A DNA stretch of 64,000 nucleotides from JAEUHQ01 sp964538915 (lineage in GTDB: Bacteria > Planctomycetota > UBA1135 > UBA2386). The stretch covers positions 124,001 to 188,000 of the forward strand of contig CAZIFB010000002.1 in the NCBI GenBank assembly GCA_964538915.1, written 5' to 3'. Below, in pieces: positions 24,932-34,691 of this stretch (position 1 is the first letter of the stretch; each line of letters begins with the position of its first letter). The position numbers were made by a program, and so were the translations under genes. The notes under the pieces are model-generated. The model worked only from the letters and a program-made list of their open reading frames with translations. It had not been told where the DNA came from and ran no database searches.

Positions 24932-27900
24932 ATGAAGTCGAACGATCCGCCCTCCCTGGTCCGTCTGCGTTCGTTGCTGCACGACGCGACGACCGCGCCG
25001 GAGGAGACGGTTCGGGACCTGGCGCGGCAACGCGCTAGCCTTGCGCCTCGCGGCCAGCTGGCGCACGAGCTCGCCGCCGTCGAGCTTCGCTGGCTCGATT
25101 CGCGCCCGGAGCGTGCCGAACCGGAGTTCGCTGCGGCGCTGCAGGGCGCTCGCCGCGAGTGCCTCGCCGAACGGGTCCGTGCGCTGGGGACGATTCCCGC
25201 CGATGCGGCGGTCCTCTTCGATCTCGCGGAGGCGCGCGCGGAGGCGCTCGCCACCCGCGCCGACTCGATCGTGATCGAGTGCGAGCGGGCGATCGCAGCC
25301 GGCCTCCCGAAGATCGAGCCCGGCGCGGCCGTCGACGAGGAGGTCCGGGAACGGTTCGCGATGCTGTCGGCCGCGATCGACGACGTGTCGCTGGAGCACC
25401 AGGTCTGGCTGCTCCGGTGCAGCGGCGAAGTCGCACGTGCGCTCGCGGAGCGAACACGTTCGAAACCGGTGGCGACGTGCGCGCGGCGGCTGCTGCGCGC
25501 AGCCGACGACCGCGAACTCGGGCGGCGCATGGAGCAGCGCCTCGGCCCGCGCGGAGTGGCCGCGATCGAGACGGCGAACTTCGGGCTGCTGATGGTCGTG
25601 CTGCTCGCGATGCTCGTCGAGGCGACCGTCGAACTCGAACCGTGGCAGGTCGACGCGCTGCACTGGGTCGATGCGGGGGCGTGCCTGTTCTTCGTCGCGG
25701 ACTTCCTCTTCGAGATCGTGCAGCACCCGCGGCCCTTCTCGTGGTTCTGGCGCAACGCGCTGACCGACCTGCTGCCGGCGGTGCCCGCGGTCCTGTTCCT
25801 GCTCCCGGACAACGCTGTCCCCGACGCCGCCGGCTATGCGCTCGGCCTCCGCGCGGTCCGCCTCGTTCGCGTCACGTGGGCTGCACGCTACGTGCAGGCG
25901 TTGCGACCGCTGCTGCGATCGGCGCGCCTCCTGCTGTTCCTCGTGCGCGGACTGGACGGCCTCGTCGCACGATTCTCCCAGCTCCTGAATCGCGAGTTCG
26001 TGTTCGTGCCGGCCGCGGCGGACGTGCGCCGCGCCGTCGCCGAGGACGATCTCCGCGACGCGTTGTTCGCTTCGTTGCGGCGTGAACACGAACTGGCCGA
26101 ACTGCTGCCGACCGACGCAAGGTTGGCGCTCCTTCGCGAACGGGTCGAAGCGGCGCGGCTGGGCGCGCCCGGGCTCGGTTCGCTGGAGGGCCGGCGCGTC
26201 GCCGGCGCCGTTTCGCAGCGCGACGTCCCGATCGACGAGGCGGTGCAGTTCCTGTGGGCGCTGCGCCCGCAGGACGTGCGGCGATGGCTGCGTCCCGCCG
26301 ACGTGCAGTCCCTCGACCGTGTGCTGCGCGTGCTGTCGGCGGTGCCCGTGCGCTGGCTGCCGATCGTGCGCCGTCTCGCCGTGCACCCGCTCGCCGCGAC
26401 GCCCGAAGAGCGGATCGTGCAGCTCGCGCGCCGTCTCGCGGAGTGGGTGGAGTCGTGGCACGGCCGCATGCTCTTCTTCGCGGACCTGCACGGGATCGTG
26501 ACCGGGCCGCAGATCCTCGATCGGGTCGCGAGCGCGATGGTGAAGGCGAGTCAGCGGCCCGCCGTCCGTCTGATCCTGTTCGGAAGCCTGTTCTCCGTCC
26601 TGCGTGCGTTCCTCGCGGGTAGCTGCCTCGACGGCGTCGTGGTGTTCCTGTCGAAGATCGTCGGTCTGCCGCTCGTGATCCTCGGCGGCATCTGCCTCGT
26701 GTTCCTGACGCTCGGCTCCTGGCTGAAGCGCCTCGCGGGACAGGCGTCGGAGAACTACCGCCTCACGAGCGAAGCGAACTTCCTGTCGCAGCTCGAGCGG
26801 GTGAAGACGCGGTACGAGGACGACGACCTTCCGTTCCTGGTGCGACGCGTGTTCGCGGACGACGCGCTCGCGGCACGGACGAGTGCGATGCTGCGCGAAC
26901 AGGTGCGCAGCGCGCGCACGGGCGTGCCGGTCGACGACGACGCGCTGCCCGGTGCAGTGCGGCACGAGTGCAATCGCCTCGCACTCCTCTACCTGCACTT
27001 TCTCGACGGGGCGCCGCTGCACACCAGCGACGTCAAGACGACCGAGCAGCTGCTCGCGAACCCGGCGCTGGAGAACCTGCGCACGCGGTTCCTCCGGGTG
27101 TCGCCCCGCGAACGGAAGCGCCTTCGCAAGCTGCGACTCGACGACGGCTCCCTCCTCACCGGGCCGTACCTGTGGTTCCGCTTCATCACCGAGAGCATCG
27201 CGGTCGAGTCGGCGAAGCGGATCGTCGGCTACAACCGGTTCTGCGTGCCGCTCGCCGAACGCGAGCACGCGAGTCCTGCGCAGATCGCGGCGATGGAGGC
27301 GTGGCTCGAACGGCGGCGCGACCCTCGCGGCGGGCGCACGATCGGTGAGCTGCCCTGGGCGGAACGTTCCCACTCGCATCCCACGACCGAGTTCACGGCG
27401 CTGGACTTCGTCGGCGGCGATCCGGAGCGCGATCGCCACATTGCGAGCCTCTTCGGGGACGAAGTGCTCGATGTCGTCCGGACGGATCGTCGCACGATGG
27501 TCCGCGAGATCTTCGGAACGCGTCCCGTCCACCATCTCTCGAAGGAGAACCGGGCCTTCAATCCGCTGCGCTTCTACCGGCGGCGGTTGTCGCACGGGCG
27601 CGTACTGCTCGCGCCGCTGTTGCTCGCATGGCGGTTCGTGCGTTCGGTCGGCTGGCTGATCGTGCGCGTCCGGCAGATCGTACGGGAGGTCTTCGATCCC
27701 GATCTCGCGATGCAGCGGCGTGAGATCGGCAGTGCGCCGTTCGCCGTCGCACTGCGCAAGATCCATCGCATGAAGTCGCCGGGCCTCCTCGAGGCCATGA
27801 GCCTGCGGCTGCGCCTCGATCCGTGCTACGCGGGCGCACCGGGCGGCTGGTCGGCAGGCGCCGGCTTCGCGACCGAACCCGAGGTCGAGCGCGATCTGGC

Positions 27901-28549
27901 GTTCCTGCACATGCGTGAACGTCAGGCCGCGCGATTGCGCGACGAGGCCGCCGCAGTCCGTCGTCAGGTCGGCGAGCTGCACGCCGCGCTCGCATGGATG
28001 CCGTCGCTCGGCGAGGTCCGCGACGGCGATGTGCGCGCGGCCGCCGAACTCGCGGTGACGTGCGCATGGGTCGCCGACAAGGACGATGCGCGCACGCTGC
28101 TGCACGCCGAGCGATGGCGGACGGAGGCCCTTCCGGCGCTCATCGCGAACGAACCGCCGCGGTCGTGGAGCGGGCGCGCGTTCGGCGCGGTTCGGGACCT
28201 GTTCGTGGTCCATCCCGTCGACCGTTGGATCGCGACGCACGGGCGCGACCTCGCACGAACGGCGCGTGGGCCGCTGCGCGCGGCGTACGACCGCGATCGC
28301 GGCGACGTGCGCCGCGTCCTCGATGCGTGGGTGGAGCTGCCGGCCGGCGGTTCTCCGGCGGAGGCGGCGATCCGGTGTCTACGCGATGTCCACCGCGACG
28401 GGCTCGCCGTTCGACGGGACCTGTTCGCGCTGCGCGCCGTGCAGTCCATGGCAGTGCTGGACGTCCGCAACTACCGCGACCTGGTGTTCCAGCTCGGCGA
28501 CTATCGTGGCGACGGCGAGGACCCGCTGCTCGGACGCGCTTTGCCCTGA
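24932..28549 (+). CDS. giant membrane protein with voltage-sensor-like segment, function unknown
   Basis: 1205 aa. Residues 1-210 are helical and charged. At 216-345 there are three hydrophobic helices (NFGLLMVVLLAMLVEATVEL; DAGACLFFVADFLFEIVQ; LLPAVPAVLFLL) and then an arginine-patterned helix, LRAVRLVRVTWAARYVQALR, which is the S1-S4 pattern of a voltage sensor, but no pore helix or TxGYGD filter follows. Two more long hydrophobic segments lie near 546-597. The remaining 600 residues are cytosolic, Arg-rich, with no domain I can name, ending in FQLGDYRGDG. A 6-bp hairpin sits immediately upstream of the ATG. It may be a scaffold or signalling protein rather than a channel. Confidence 0.7.
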   Translation: MKSNDPPSLVRLRSLLHDATTAPEETVRDLARQRASLAPRGQLAHELAAVELRWLDSRPERAEPEFAAALQGARRECLAERVRALGTIPADAAVLFDLAEARAEALATRADSIVIECERAIAAGLPKIEPGAAVDEEVRERFAMLSAAIDDVSLEHQVWLLRCSGEVARALAERTRSKPVATCARRLLRAADDRELGRRMEQRLGPRGVAAIETANFGLLMVVLLAMLVEATVELEPWQVDALHWVDAGACLFFVADFLFEIVQHPRPFSWFWRNALTDLLPAVPAVLFLLPDNAVPDAAGYALGLRAVRLVRVTWAARYVQALRPLLRSARLLLFLVRGLDGLVARFSQLLNREFVFVPAAADVRRAVAEDDLRDALFASLRREHELAELLPTDARLALLRERVEAARLGAPGLGSLEGRRVAGAVSQRDVPIDEAVQFLWALRPQDVRRWLRPADVQSLDRVLRVLSAVPVRWLPIVRRLAVHPLAATPEERIVQLARRLAEWVESWHGRMLFFADLHGIVTGPQILDRVASAMVKASQRPAVRLILFGSLFSVLRAFLAGSCLDGVVVFLSKIVGLPLVILGGICLVFLTLGSWLKRLAGQASENYRLTSEANFLSQLERVKTRYEDDDLPFLVRRVFADDALAARTSAMLREQVRSARTGVPVDDDALPGAVRHECNRLALLYLHFLDGAPLHTSDVKTTEQLLANPALENLRTRFLRVSPRERKRLRKLRLDDGSLLTGPYLWFRFITESIAVESAKRIVGYNRFCVPLAEREHASPAQIAAMEAWLERRRDPRGGRTIGELPWAERSHSHPTTEFTALDFVGGDPERDRHIASLFGDEVLDVVRTDRRTMVREIFGTRPVHHLSKENRAFNPLRFYRRRLSHGRVLLAPLLLAWRFVRSVGWLIVRVRQIVREVFDPDLAMQRREIGSAPFAVALRKIHRMKSPGLLEAMSLRLRLDPCYAGAPGGWSAGAGFATEPEVERDLAFLHMRERQAARLRDEAAAVRRQVGELHAALAWMPSLGEVRDGDVRAAAELAVTCAWVADKDDARTLLHAERWRTEALPALIANEPPRSWSGRAFGAVRDLFVVHPVDRWIATHGRDLARTARGPLRAAYDRDRGDVRRVLDAWVELPAGGSPAEAAIRCLRDVHRDGLAVRRDLFALRAVQSMAVLDVRNYRDLVFQLGDYRGDGEDPLLGRALP

Positions 28550-28637
28550 CGCGACATACGAACCCTTGCGTGCGTCGGGGGCAGGTGCGATACCCGCCGC
28601 CCTCTTGCGCGCCGCTTCGGCGCCGCTGCGTACTCAC

Positions 28638-29234
28638 ATGAAGACTCTCCTCCTGCTCCCCGTCGCTGCCGTCCTCCTCGCCTATCCGCACCCCGCCGTT
28701 CCTTCGACCGTGCTTCGCGGCGAACACGACTGGGCGGTGGACGCGCAACACAGTTCGGTGGTGTTCAAGGTGAAACACGCCAACGCATCGTGGTTCCAGG
28801 GCACCTTCGACGTCGTCGGCGGCGAGTTGACGCTCGACCCGGCGAAGCCCGAGGCCGGCAAGGTCACGCTGAAGATCCCGGTCGACAGCATCGACACCAA
28901 CGATGCCAAGCGGGACGACCACCTGAAGAATGCGGACTTCTTCAACAGCAAGGAGAACCCGGACATCACGTTCGCGAGCACGAAGATCGCGAAGAAGGGC
29001 GACAAGCTCGCAGTGACCGGTGACCTCGCGATGGCCGGCAAGTCGAAGAGCGTGACGATCGAAGTCGAGAAGACGGGTGAGGGCGAGTTCTACGGCAAGC
29101 GCCAGGGCTTCATGACGACGTTCACGATCAAGCGTTCGGACTTCGGCATGAGCTACGGCGTCGACAAGAACGTGCTCGGCGACGAGGTCAAGCTCAGCAT
29201 CGCGCTCGAGATGGTGCAGCCCGCGAAGAAGTGA
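28638..29234 (+). CDS. YceI-family periplasmic protein
   Basis: 198 aa with a signal peptide (MKTLLLLPVAAVLLAYPHPA). The YceI lipocalin-like barrel is complete: DWAVDAQHSSVVFKVKHANA, GTFDVVGGELTLDP, RDDHLKNADFFNSKENPDIT, VTGDLAMAGKSKSV and KRSDFGMSYGVD. YceI proteins bind polyisoprenoids such as ubiquinone precursors and are often induced by base or osmotic stress. It is followed 4 bases later by a polytopic membrane protein, suggesting one transcript. In some bacteria YceI sits beside cytochrome b561, but the neighbour here is not that family. Confidence 0.9.
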   Translation: MKTLLLLPVAAVLLAYPHPAVPSTVLRGEHDWAVDAQHSSVVFKVKHANASWFQGTFDVVGGELTLDPAKPEAGKVTLKIPVDSIDTNDAKRDDHLKNADFFNSKENPDITFASTKIAKKGDKLAVTGDLAMAGKSKSVTIEVEKTGEGEFYGKRQGFMTTFTIKRSDFGMSYGVDKNVLGDEVKLSIALEMVQPAKK

Positions 29235-29238
29235 CCGC

Positions 29239-30075
29239 GTGGACCTCGAAGTCGTCCTGAAGGGCGTGCTGCCGTCGATCGGCGCCGCGCTGCTGCTCGT
29301 GAGTCTCGGCGGCGTGCGCTGGCTGTCGCTCGCCGTGGCGCTCGGGCTGCTCGTGGCGTCCGGTCTGCTGCGACGCCAGTGGCCCGAATTGCCGCACGAA
29401 CTCTGGGCGAATCCGAACGGCACCGCGTGGCTGCCGTGGGTGGTCGGCGCGGGCGCGCTCGTCGCGTTCGCCGAGCACTTCAAGATACTCCCGCGCAAGG
29501 CCGGGCTCGTGCTCGGCTCGCTGGTGGGGGCGGCGGCGGTCTGGCTCGTGCTATTGAAGGTGTCCGCGCGGTGGACGCCCACCGAGGTCATGCTGCGCAC
29601 CGGCGGCAGCGCACTGGCGGCCGTGCTGCTCGTCGCCGGCGGCCGCACCGTTCTTCAGCGCGCGCCGGCGAACCCGTTCCCGGCGATCCTCTTCACGTTC
29701 GTGCTGTCCGTCGACGCCGCACTCATCACGCTCGGCGGCACCGCACTCATCGGGCAGCTGTGCGGCGCGGTTGCGGCTGCCGTCGGCGCCGGCATCGGTA
29801 CGGCGCTGTGGCGCCGCCCGTTCGCGATCTCGGCGGCCGACGGGACGTGGTTCGGCGTCGCGCACGCAGCGTTCCTCGCCGGGGGGGCCTTCCTCGCGGA
29901 CCTGCCGCTCGCCGCGGCCGGGTGCGCGGCCGTGGCCCCGCTCGCGATGTTGTTGCTGCGCGATGGCGTCGGCAGCACGAAGCCGAAGACGTGGGCATTC
30001 GCCGCCACGGCGCTGGTCGCCGTGCCGCTCGCGGGCGCCCTGTGGTTCGCGTTGCCCGAGGTGTCGCCGGGTTAG
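29239..30075 (+). CDS. polytopic membrane protein, unknown function
   Basis: 278 aa, GTG start 4 bases after yceI. About eight hydrophobic helices rich in Ala, Leu, Val and Gly, with short loops; examples are LPSIGAALLLVSLGGVRWLS, LPWVVGAGALVAFAEHFKI and ILFTFVLSVDAALITLGGTA. The conserved-looking charged points are few (WPELPHELW, LLKVSARW), so no transport or enzyme family can be named. Coupling to YceI suggests a role in envelope lipid or quinone handling (inference). It is convergent with the sigma factor gene at 30085, the stops being 9 bases apart. Confidence 0.6.
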   Translation: MDLEVVLKGVLPSIGAALLLVSLGGVRWLSLAVALGLLVASGLLRRQWPELPHELWANPNGTAWLPWVVGAGALVAFAEHFKILPRKAGLVLGSLVGAAAVWLVLLKVSARWTPTEVMLRTGGSALAAVLLVAGGRTVLQRAPANPFPAILFTFVLSVDAALITLGGTALIGQLCGAVAAAVGAGIGTALWRRPFAISAADGTWFGVAHAAFLAGGAFLADLPLAAAGCAAVAPLAMLLLRDGVGSTKPKTWAFAATALVAVPLAGALWFALPEVSPG

Positions 30076-30084
30076 CGACGCCCG

Positions 30085-30648
30085 TCACTCACGGCTCAGG
30101 AACCGCCGCAACCACGTCCGCGCGAACAGGTACTCGCGGTCGACGGTGCGGCTGGTCACCGAGAGCAACTCGGCGATCTGCGCGATCGAGAGGCCGGCGA
30201 AGTAGCGCAGCATGACGATCCGCGCGGGCCGTTCGTACTCGGCGGCGAACGCGGTCAGCGCTTCGTCGAGCGCGAGCACGTCGACGGGAGTGCCGCCGTC
30301 GTCGACCGCGGGCTCCGTGGACAACGTCACCGGCTTCTGCCCGGCGTTGCGCCGCAAGCGCGCCTTCTTGCGCGCCTCGTCGACGAGGATGTTGCGCATC
30401 GCGTTCGCCGCCGCGCCGAAGAAGTGCGCGCGGCCGTCGAAGTTCTGCGGGGCATCGCCGCCGAGGCGCATCCAGACCTCGTGGACCAGCGCCGTCGCCT
30501 GCATCGTCTGTCCGGAGCCGAGCCGCGCGAGGCGCGCCGCGGCCAGCTGCTTCAGGTCCTCGTAGACGAGCCGCCACAGGTCTTCGCTCGCACCGGGTTC
30601 GCCGCGCTCGACGCGCGCGAGTGCGATCGTGACCGCGTGGCTCGTCAT
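30085..30648 (-). CDS. ECF sigma factor of the kinase-linked planctomycete type (TIGR02999-like)
   Basis: 187 aa. The segment LVYEDLKQLAAARLARLGSG followed by ATALVHEVWMRLGG and FFGAAANAMRNILVDEARKKAR is characteristic of the TIGR02999 ECF group common in Planctomycetota and Acidobacteriota. Region 4 is YERPARIVMLRYFAGLSIAQIAELLSVTSRTVDREYLFARTWLRR. There is no anti-sigma gene; instead the gene lies 69 bases downstream of a Ser/Thr kinase on the same strand, so control by phosphorylation is likely. Confidence 0.9.
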   Translation of the reverse strand: MTSHAVTIALARVERGEPGASEDLWRLVYEDLKQLAAARLARLGSGQTMQATALVHEVWMRLGGDAPQNFDGRAHFFGAAANAMRNILVDEARKKARLRRNAGQKPVTLSTEPAVDDGGTPVDVLALDEALTAFAAEYERPARIVMLRYFAGLSIAQIAELLSVTSRTVDREYLFARTWLRRFLSRE

Positions 30649-30717
30649 GCGTCGGACAATCTAGTGCCGCGAACCGCGAAGGCAGCTCGTGTTTCGCGGG
30701 CCCTCCCTGCTCGGCCG

Positions 30718-33700
30718 CTACCGGCCGAGCAGCGCCGCGCAGCGCGGGTGATCTCGGAGGCGTTCGAAGCCGGGTACGCCGACGACACGGTCCCGGTCGG
30801 CGCCGCACCCCAGCGCACCTTCCAGCGCCGCGACGGCCGCTGTCTCGTCGGACGATCGCTGCTCGGCGGTTGCTCGGGCGTCGCCGAGCCTGCGGCAGTA
30901 CAGCGCGAGCAGGTCCATGTAGAGGTACTCGTAGTACGGTCCGAGCACGCCGAGGTCCGCGCCACGCTGGTAGCAGGCAATCGCCTCGTCGAGATCGCCG
31001 TCGGCGAGCGCCAGCCTGCCGAGTTTCGCGTGGTTGCCGGGCGAGACGTTCGCACGGAGCCAGGCGCGTTCGGCGGCCAGGCGCTGCTGGGGCGTGCCGA
31101 CTCGGTACTGCGTGAGTCGCTTGTCGTCGAGCTGGCCGACGGCGCGATTCCGTGCAACGGCCAGCGGGTCGAGCGGGAAGCGCTGTACACGGCCGGCGGT
31201 CGTGAGGGTCATCAGTTCGGAACCGTCCGGACTCTCCGCGAAGCCGGTGCAGCTGTCCTGGGGCCGGAGCACCGCGAACACCTCTCCCGTCGCGGTCTCG
31301 AACACGTGCACTTCGTCGTCGCACACGATCCGGCAGAGCGTGCCCCCAGCCAGGAATCCGCAGGCGTAGCCACCCGCCGGCGTTGCTCCGGTGTACGTCA
31401 CGATCGGTTGGGCGCTCGGGTCGTCGGCATTCCGTTCGAGGTCCCAGACGAACGCCAGCGGCTCGCCGAGCACTCCGAGCAGGTACCGACCATCGGGGCT
31501 CAGTGCGGCGTGCAGGTGCATGCCGTCCGGCGGGCGCGACACACGCGCTCGGACCGCGCCGGTGCGCCAGTCGACGACCTGCAGGTGTCGAAGGTGCCAG
31601 CCGGCCAGCACGACCGAGGTAGTGCCCCGGCCACCGACCCACGTCGGCACGCCGCCCGGGTGGGGGATCTGCCCCAGCAGCGCACCGGTCTCGAGGTCGT
31701 GGCACTGCAGCACGACGCCCATGCGCGGGATCGGGGGCCGACCCTCGGGGTTCAGGGTCGTGACCAGGAACCGACCCGTGGCGTCGATGGCCCAATGCAC
31801 GACGTTGCGCACTGCTGCGTCGACCCGCGGGCACGCTGGAAGCTCGATCTCGCGCTGCACGCGCCCTTCGAGATCGAACACGACGATGGTCCAGCCGCGC
31901 GTCCCGTCTTCCGGCATCCCACCGATCAGCTTGGTGCCGCACGGTGACGGCGCGACGAACTCGAGGTCGGACCGGTGGATGTCGCCGAGGCACCGCCGCG
32001 ACCCGGGGTCCCACACCTGCCACCGCCCGTCGGCGAGGTCGAACCCGTCCGGTCGGATCACGGCGACCTGTGTCGGACCCCATGCGACGTTGCTGTGTTC
32101 GGCGAACACCGGCGCGGTGCCGGGCAGATCGAACGGCGCGAACTCCGGTTCGAGGCTCCACACACGGACGTCCGGGCCGAGCACGGCGAAGCGCTTGCCG
32201 TCGGGATGGAAGGCGATCCGTGGCCGCCAGCTCTTGTCCGGCGGCCCGCGATAGTGGCGCACGATCCGCATCGACGACAGATCGAGCAGGCAGACGTTCA
32301 TCGTGTGATCGATCCCGATCGCGAAGCGTTCGTCGGGAGTCGGCAGCGCCGACCAGAGGCGCAGGTGGTCGTGGCGTGTGATCGCACCCGTGCGCAGGTC
32401 GACCACTCCAAGGCGGCCGGTGACTTCGACGCTGACGAACAGGCGGTCGTCGCCGAGCCGGTGCGGGAACGCCGCTGGCAGCTCGGCGACGAGGCGCCCG
32501 TCGCCGGTGTGGATCCGCGCAGTTCCGGCGCACAGGCTGACGACGCGGTCGATGCGCGGCGCGAAGAACACTTCGCTTCCTCGCAGCGTCTCGTCGGCGA
32601 TGCCGGTGACGATGGGTTCGCGCGGCGGGCACTCGTGCTCGACCCGGCCGGTGCGCAGATCCCAGATCCGCGTGCAGCCGTCGGCGGCGAACGTGGCCAG
32701 CCGTTCACCGCCAGGGTCGAAGGCGACAGCGCCGACCGGCTGCTCGTGGCGCAGCACGAGCGGCGTGCCGCTGCCGTCGGTCGCGAACACCCGCGCGGTG
32801 CCGTCGCACGATGTCGTTGCGAAGCGGCTGCCGTCCGGCGCGAACGCGCACGAGTCGAGCGCAGCCGTGTGGTCCCTGACGACGCGCAGGAGGGTGCCGG
32901 TCGCGAGTTCCCACAGCCACGCCGTGCCGTCGCGCGAGGCTGCCAGCAGGAGCCTCTCGCCGGGGTCGATCGCCATGGCGTCGATGCTGTCGTGCGGGCC
33001 GGCGAACCGACGCAGCTGGACGCCGCGGTCGGGGTCCCACAGCACGGCGTCGGAGGCGCCCGAGTCGACCAGGCGCCCATCGGCGAGGTACTGCAGCAGC
33101 ACGCCGGTGCCCTGGTCGATGCCCTCGTCGTGGCCGCGCAGCCGACGCAGCAGCGCGTGTTGCGGCAGTGCGTCGTAGATCGTGCGGCGCACGGCCGAAT
33201 CGTCGGTCCGGTCGCTGGCCTCGAGAGCGAGCAGCAGAGCGAGGTTCGGGTTCTCCTGGGCGAGCAACGCGGCTTCGGCGGCCATGCGAACCCCCTCGGC
33301 CTCGCGCGCGCGGGAGACCGCAGCCTGCTCGTTCGCGCGCGCCTCGACCAGGAACCACAGCGTGCCCGACAGTCCGAGCACCAGCGACAGCAGCACGAGC
33401 GCCGCGGCCGCGACCTGCACGCGGTAGCGGCGCGCGAACTTGCGCAGGCGGTAGAGCCCGCTCGGCGGACCGGCGACGACCGGCTCGTGCGCGAGGAAGT
33501 GCTCGAGGTCTTCGGCGAGTTCGCGCGCCGAGCCGTAGCGGCGGTCGGGCTCCTTCGCCAGCGCCTTCATCACCACCCAGTCGAGGTCGCCGGTGAGTCG
33601 CCGCAGCCAGCGCGCGTCGACACCGCTCGGCAGAGGACCGTCCGCCGAGCCCAGCAGTTTGCGCAGCCGCGTGCTCGGCTTCGCCGGCGCGGTGTCGTGC

Positions 33701-34650
33701 ACGAGGCGGCTCCACTGCACGACGCCCGAGGTCTCCAGCCCGCGGGCCTCGATCGGCCGCGCGGACGTCAGCAGCTCGTACAGCATCACGCCGAGCGAGT
33801 AGACGTCCGAACGGGTGTCGACCTGGTTCGCGTCGCCGTCGATCTGCTCGGGCGCCATGTACTCGGGCGTGCCGAGGAACGTGCCCGCGAGTGTGTGGAT
33901 CGACTGTTCGCCGAGCGGGGCCGCGAGCGCCTTCGCAATGCCGAAGTCGATGACCTTCGGCGTCGCTTCGCCGCCGTGCGTGGAGACCAGCACGTTCGAC
34001 GGCTTCAGATCGCGGTGCAGCACGCCGCGGCGGTGCGCGTGGTCGACGGCGCGACACACCGCGACGAACAGACGGACGCGCGCATCGAGCGACAGTCGTT
34101 CGCGGTCGCAGAAGTCGGTGATCGGCGTGCCGTCCACGAACTCCATCGCCAGGAACGGGCGGCAGAGCGCGTCGGTGCCGGCGTCGTAGACCGCCGCGAT
34201 GCACGGGTGACTCATCATCGCCAGTGCCTGACGTTCCACTTCGAATCGCGCCAGCACCTGCGCGGTGTCCATGCCGGCCCGGATCAGTTTGACCGCGACT
34301 TCGCGGCGCACCGGCCGCAGCTGCCACGCCTTGTAGACGGTGCCCATGCCGCCCTCGGCGAGCCGCTCGAAGTCGGCGTAGCCGTCGATCTCGGGCAGCG
34401 GCTGCGCTCGCGGCGCGGTCGCGGCATCGACCGCTTGCAGCGCCTCGTCGGAAGCCGCGGCCACCGCCGGCGAGGCGAGGAAGCCTGCGAGCTCCTGGGC
34501 CTCGACCGCGAGCAGTTCGCCGAGTTCGCGCCGCAGTGCCGGGTCGTCGCGGCACGTGCGTGCGACGTACGCCGCGCGGTCCGCCGCCGGCAGCTCGGCG
34601 CCGTCGGCGAACAGGTGCAGCAGGCGATCCTTCTGGGCCTCGTCGAGCAT
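30718..34650 (-). CDS. Ser/Thr protein kinase with transmembrane helix and WD40 propeller
   Basis: 1310 aa. Residues 1-85 are a helical leader (HLFADGAELPAADRAAYV) typical of these kinases. The kinase domain (about 90-380) is complete: LAEGGMGTVYKAW, the Lys of VAVKLIRAG, VLHRDLKPSNVLV, VIDFGIAKAL and GTPEYMAPEQ. A helix near 410-440 (VAAAALVLLSLVLGLSGTLW) crosses the membrane, so what follows is outside. From about 480 a long run of WD40-like repeats forms one or two propellers, for example ATGTLLRVVRDHTAALDSCAFAPDG. The C-terminal 130 residues include a TPR-like element (ADGDLDEAIACYQRGADLG). It is upstream of the ECF gene, which it may phosphorylate. Confidence 0.9.
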   Translation of the reverse strand: MLDEAQKDRLLHLFADGAELPAADRAAYVARTCRDDPALRRELGELLAVEAQELAGFLASPAVAAASDEALQAVDAATAPRAQPLPEIDGYADFERLAEGGMGTVYKAWQLRPVRREVAVKLIRAGMDTAQVLARFEVERQALAMMSHPCIAAVYDAGTDALCRPFLAMEFVDGTPITDFCDRERLSLDARVRLFVAVCRAVDHAHRRGVLHRDLKPSNVLVSTHGGEATPKVIDFGIAKALAAPLGEQSIHTLAGTFLGTPEYMAPEQIDGDANQVDTRSDVYSLGVMLYELLTSARPIEARGLETSGVVQWSRLVHDTAPAKPSTRLRKLLGSADGPLPSGVDARWLRRLTGDLDWVVMKALAKEPDRRYGSARELAEDLEHFLAHEPVVAGPPSGLYRLRKFARRYRVQVAAAALVLLSLVLGLSGTLWFLVEARANEQAAVSRAREAEGVRMAAEAALLAQENPNLALLLALEASDRTDDSAVRRTIYDALPQHALLRRLRGHDEGIDQGTGVLLQYLADGRLVDSGASDAVLWDPDRGVQLRRFAGPHDSIDAMAIDPGERLLLAASRDGTAWLWELATGTLLRVVRDHTAALDSCAFAPDGSRFATTSCDGTARVFATDGSGTPLVLRHEQPVGAVAFDPGGERLATFAADGCTRIWDLRTGRVEHECPPREPIVTGIADETLRGSEVFFAPRIDRVVSLCAGTARIHTGDGRLVAELPAAFPHRLGDDRLFVSVEVTGRLGVVDLRTGAITRHDHLRLWSALPTPDERFAIGIDHTMNVCLLDLSSMRIVRHYRGPPDKSWRPRIAFHPDGKRFAVLGPDVRVWSLEPEFAPFDLPGTAPVFAEHSNVAWGPTQVAVIRPDGFDLADGRWQVWDPGSRRCLGDIHRSDLEFVAPSPCGTKLIGGMPEDGTRGWTIVVFDLEGRVQREIELPACPRVDAAVRNVVHWAIDATGRFLVTTLNPEGRPPIPRMGVVLQCHDLETGALLGQIPHPGGVPTWVGGRGTTSVVLAGWHLRHLQVVDWRTGAVRARVSRPPDGMHLHAALSPDGRYLLGVLGEPLAFVWDLERNADDPSAQPIVTYTGATPAGGYACGFLAGGTLCRIVCDDEVHVFETATGEVFAVLRPQDSCTGFAESPDGSELMTLTTAGRVQRFPLDPLAVARNRAVGQLDDKRLTQYRVGTPQQRLAAERAWLRANVSPGNHAKLGRLALADGDLDEAIACYQRGADLGVLGPYYEYLYMDLLALYCRRLGDARATAEQRSSDETAAVAALEGALGCGADRDRVVGVPGFERLRDHPRCAALLGR

Positions 34651-34691
34651 CGCAGCGACGCCGATCCTACGCGGCGTTCCGCGCGTGGCGC

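Noticed and set aside
24833..28240. Minus-strand open frame of about 1135 codons opposite the giant membrane protein
   Set aside because: Charged low-complexity translation with no hydrophobic pattern; the plus-strand frame has real helices.
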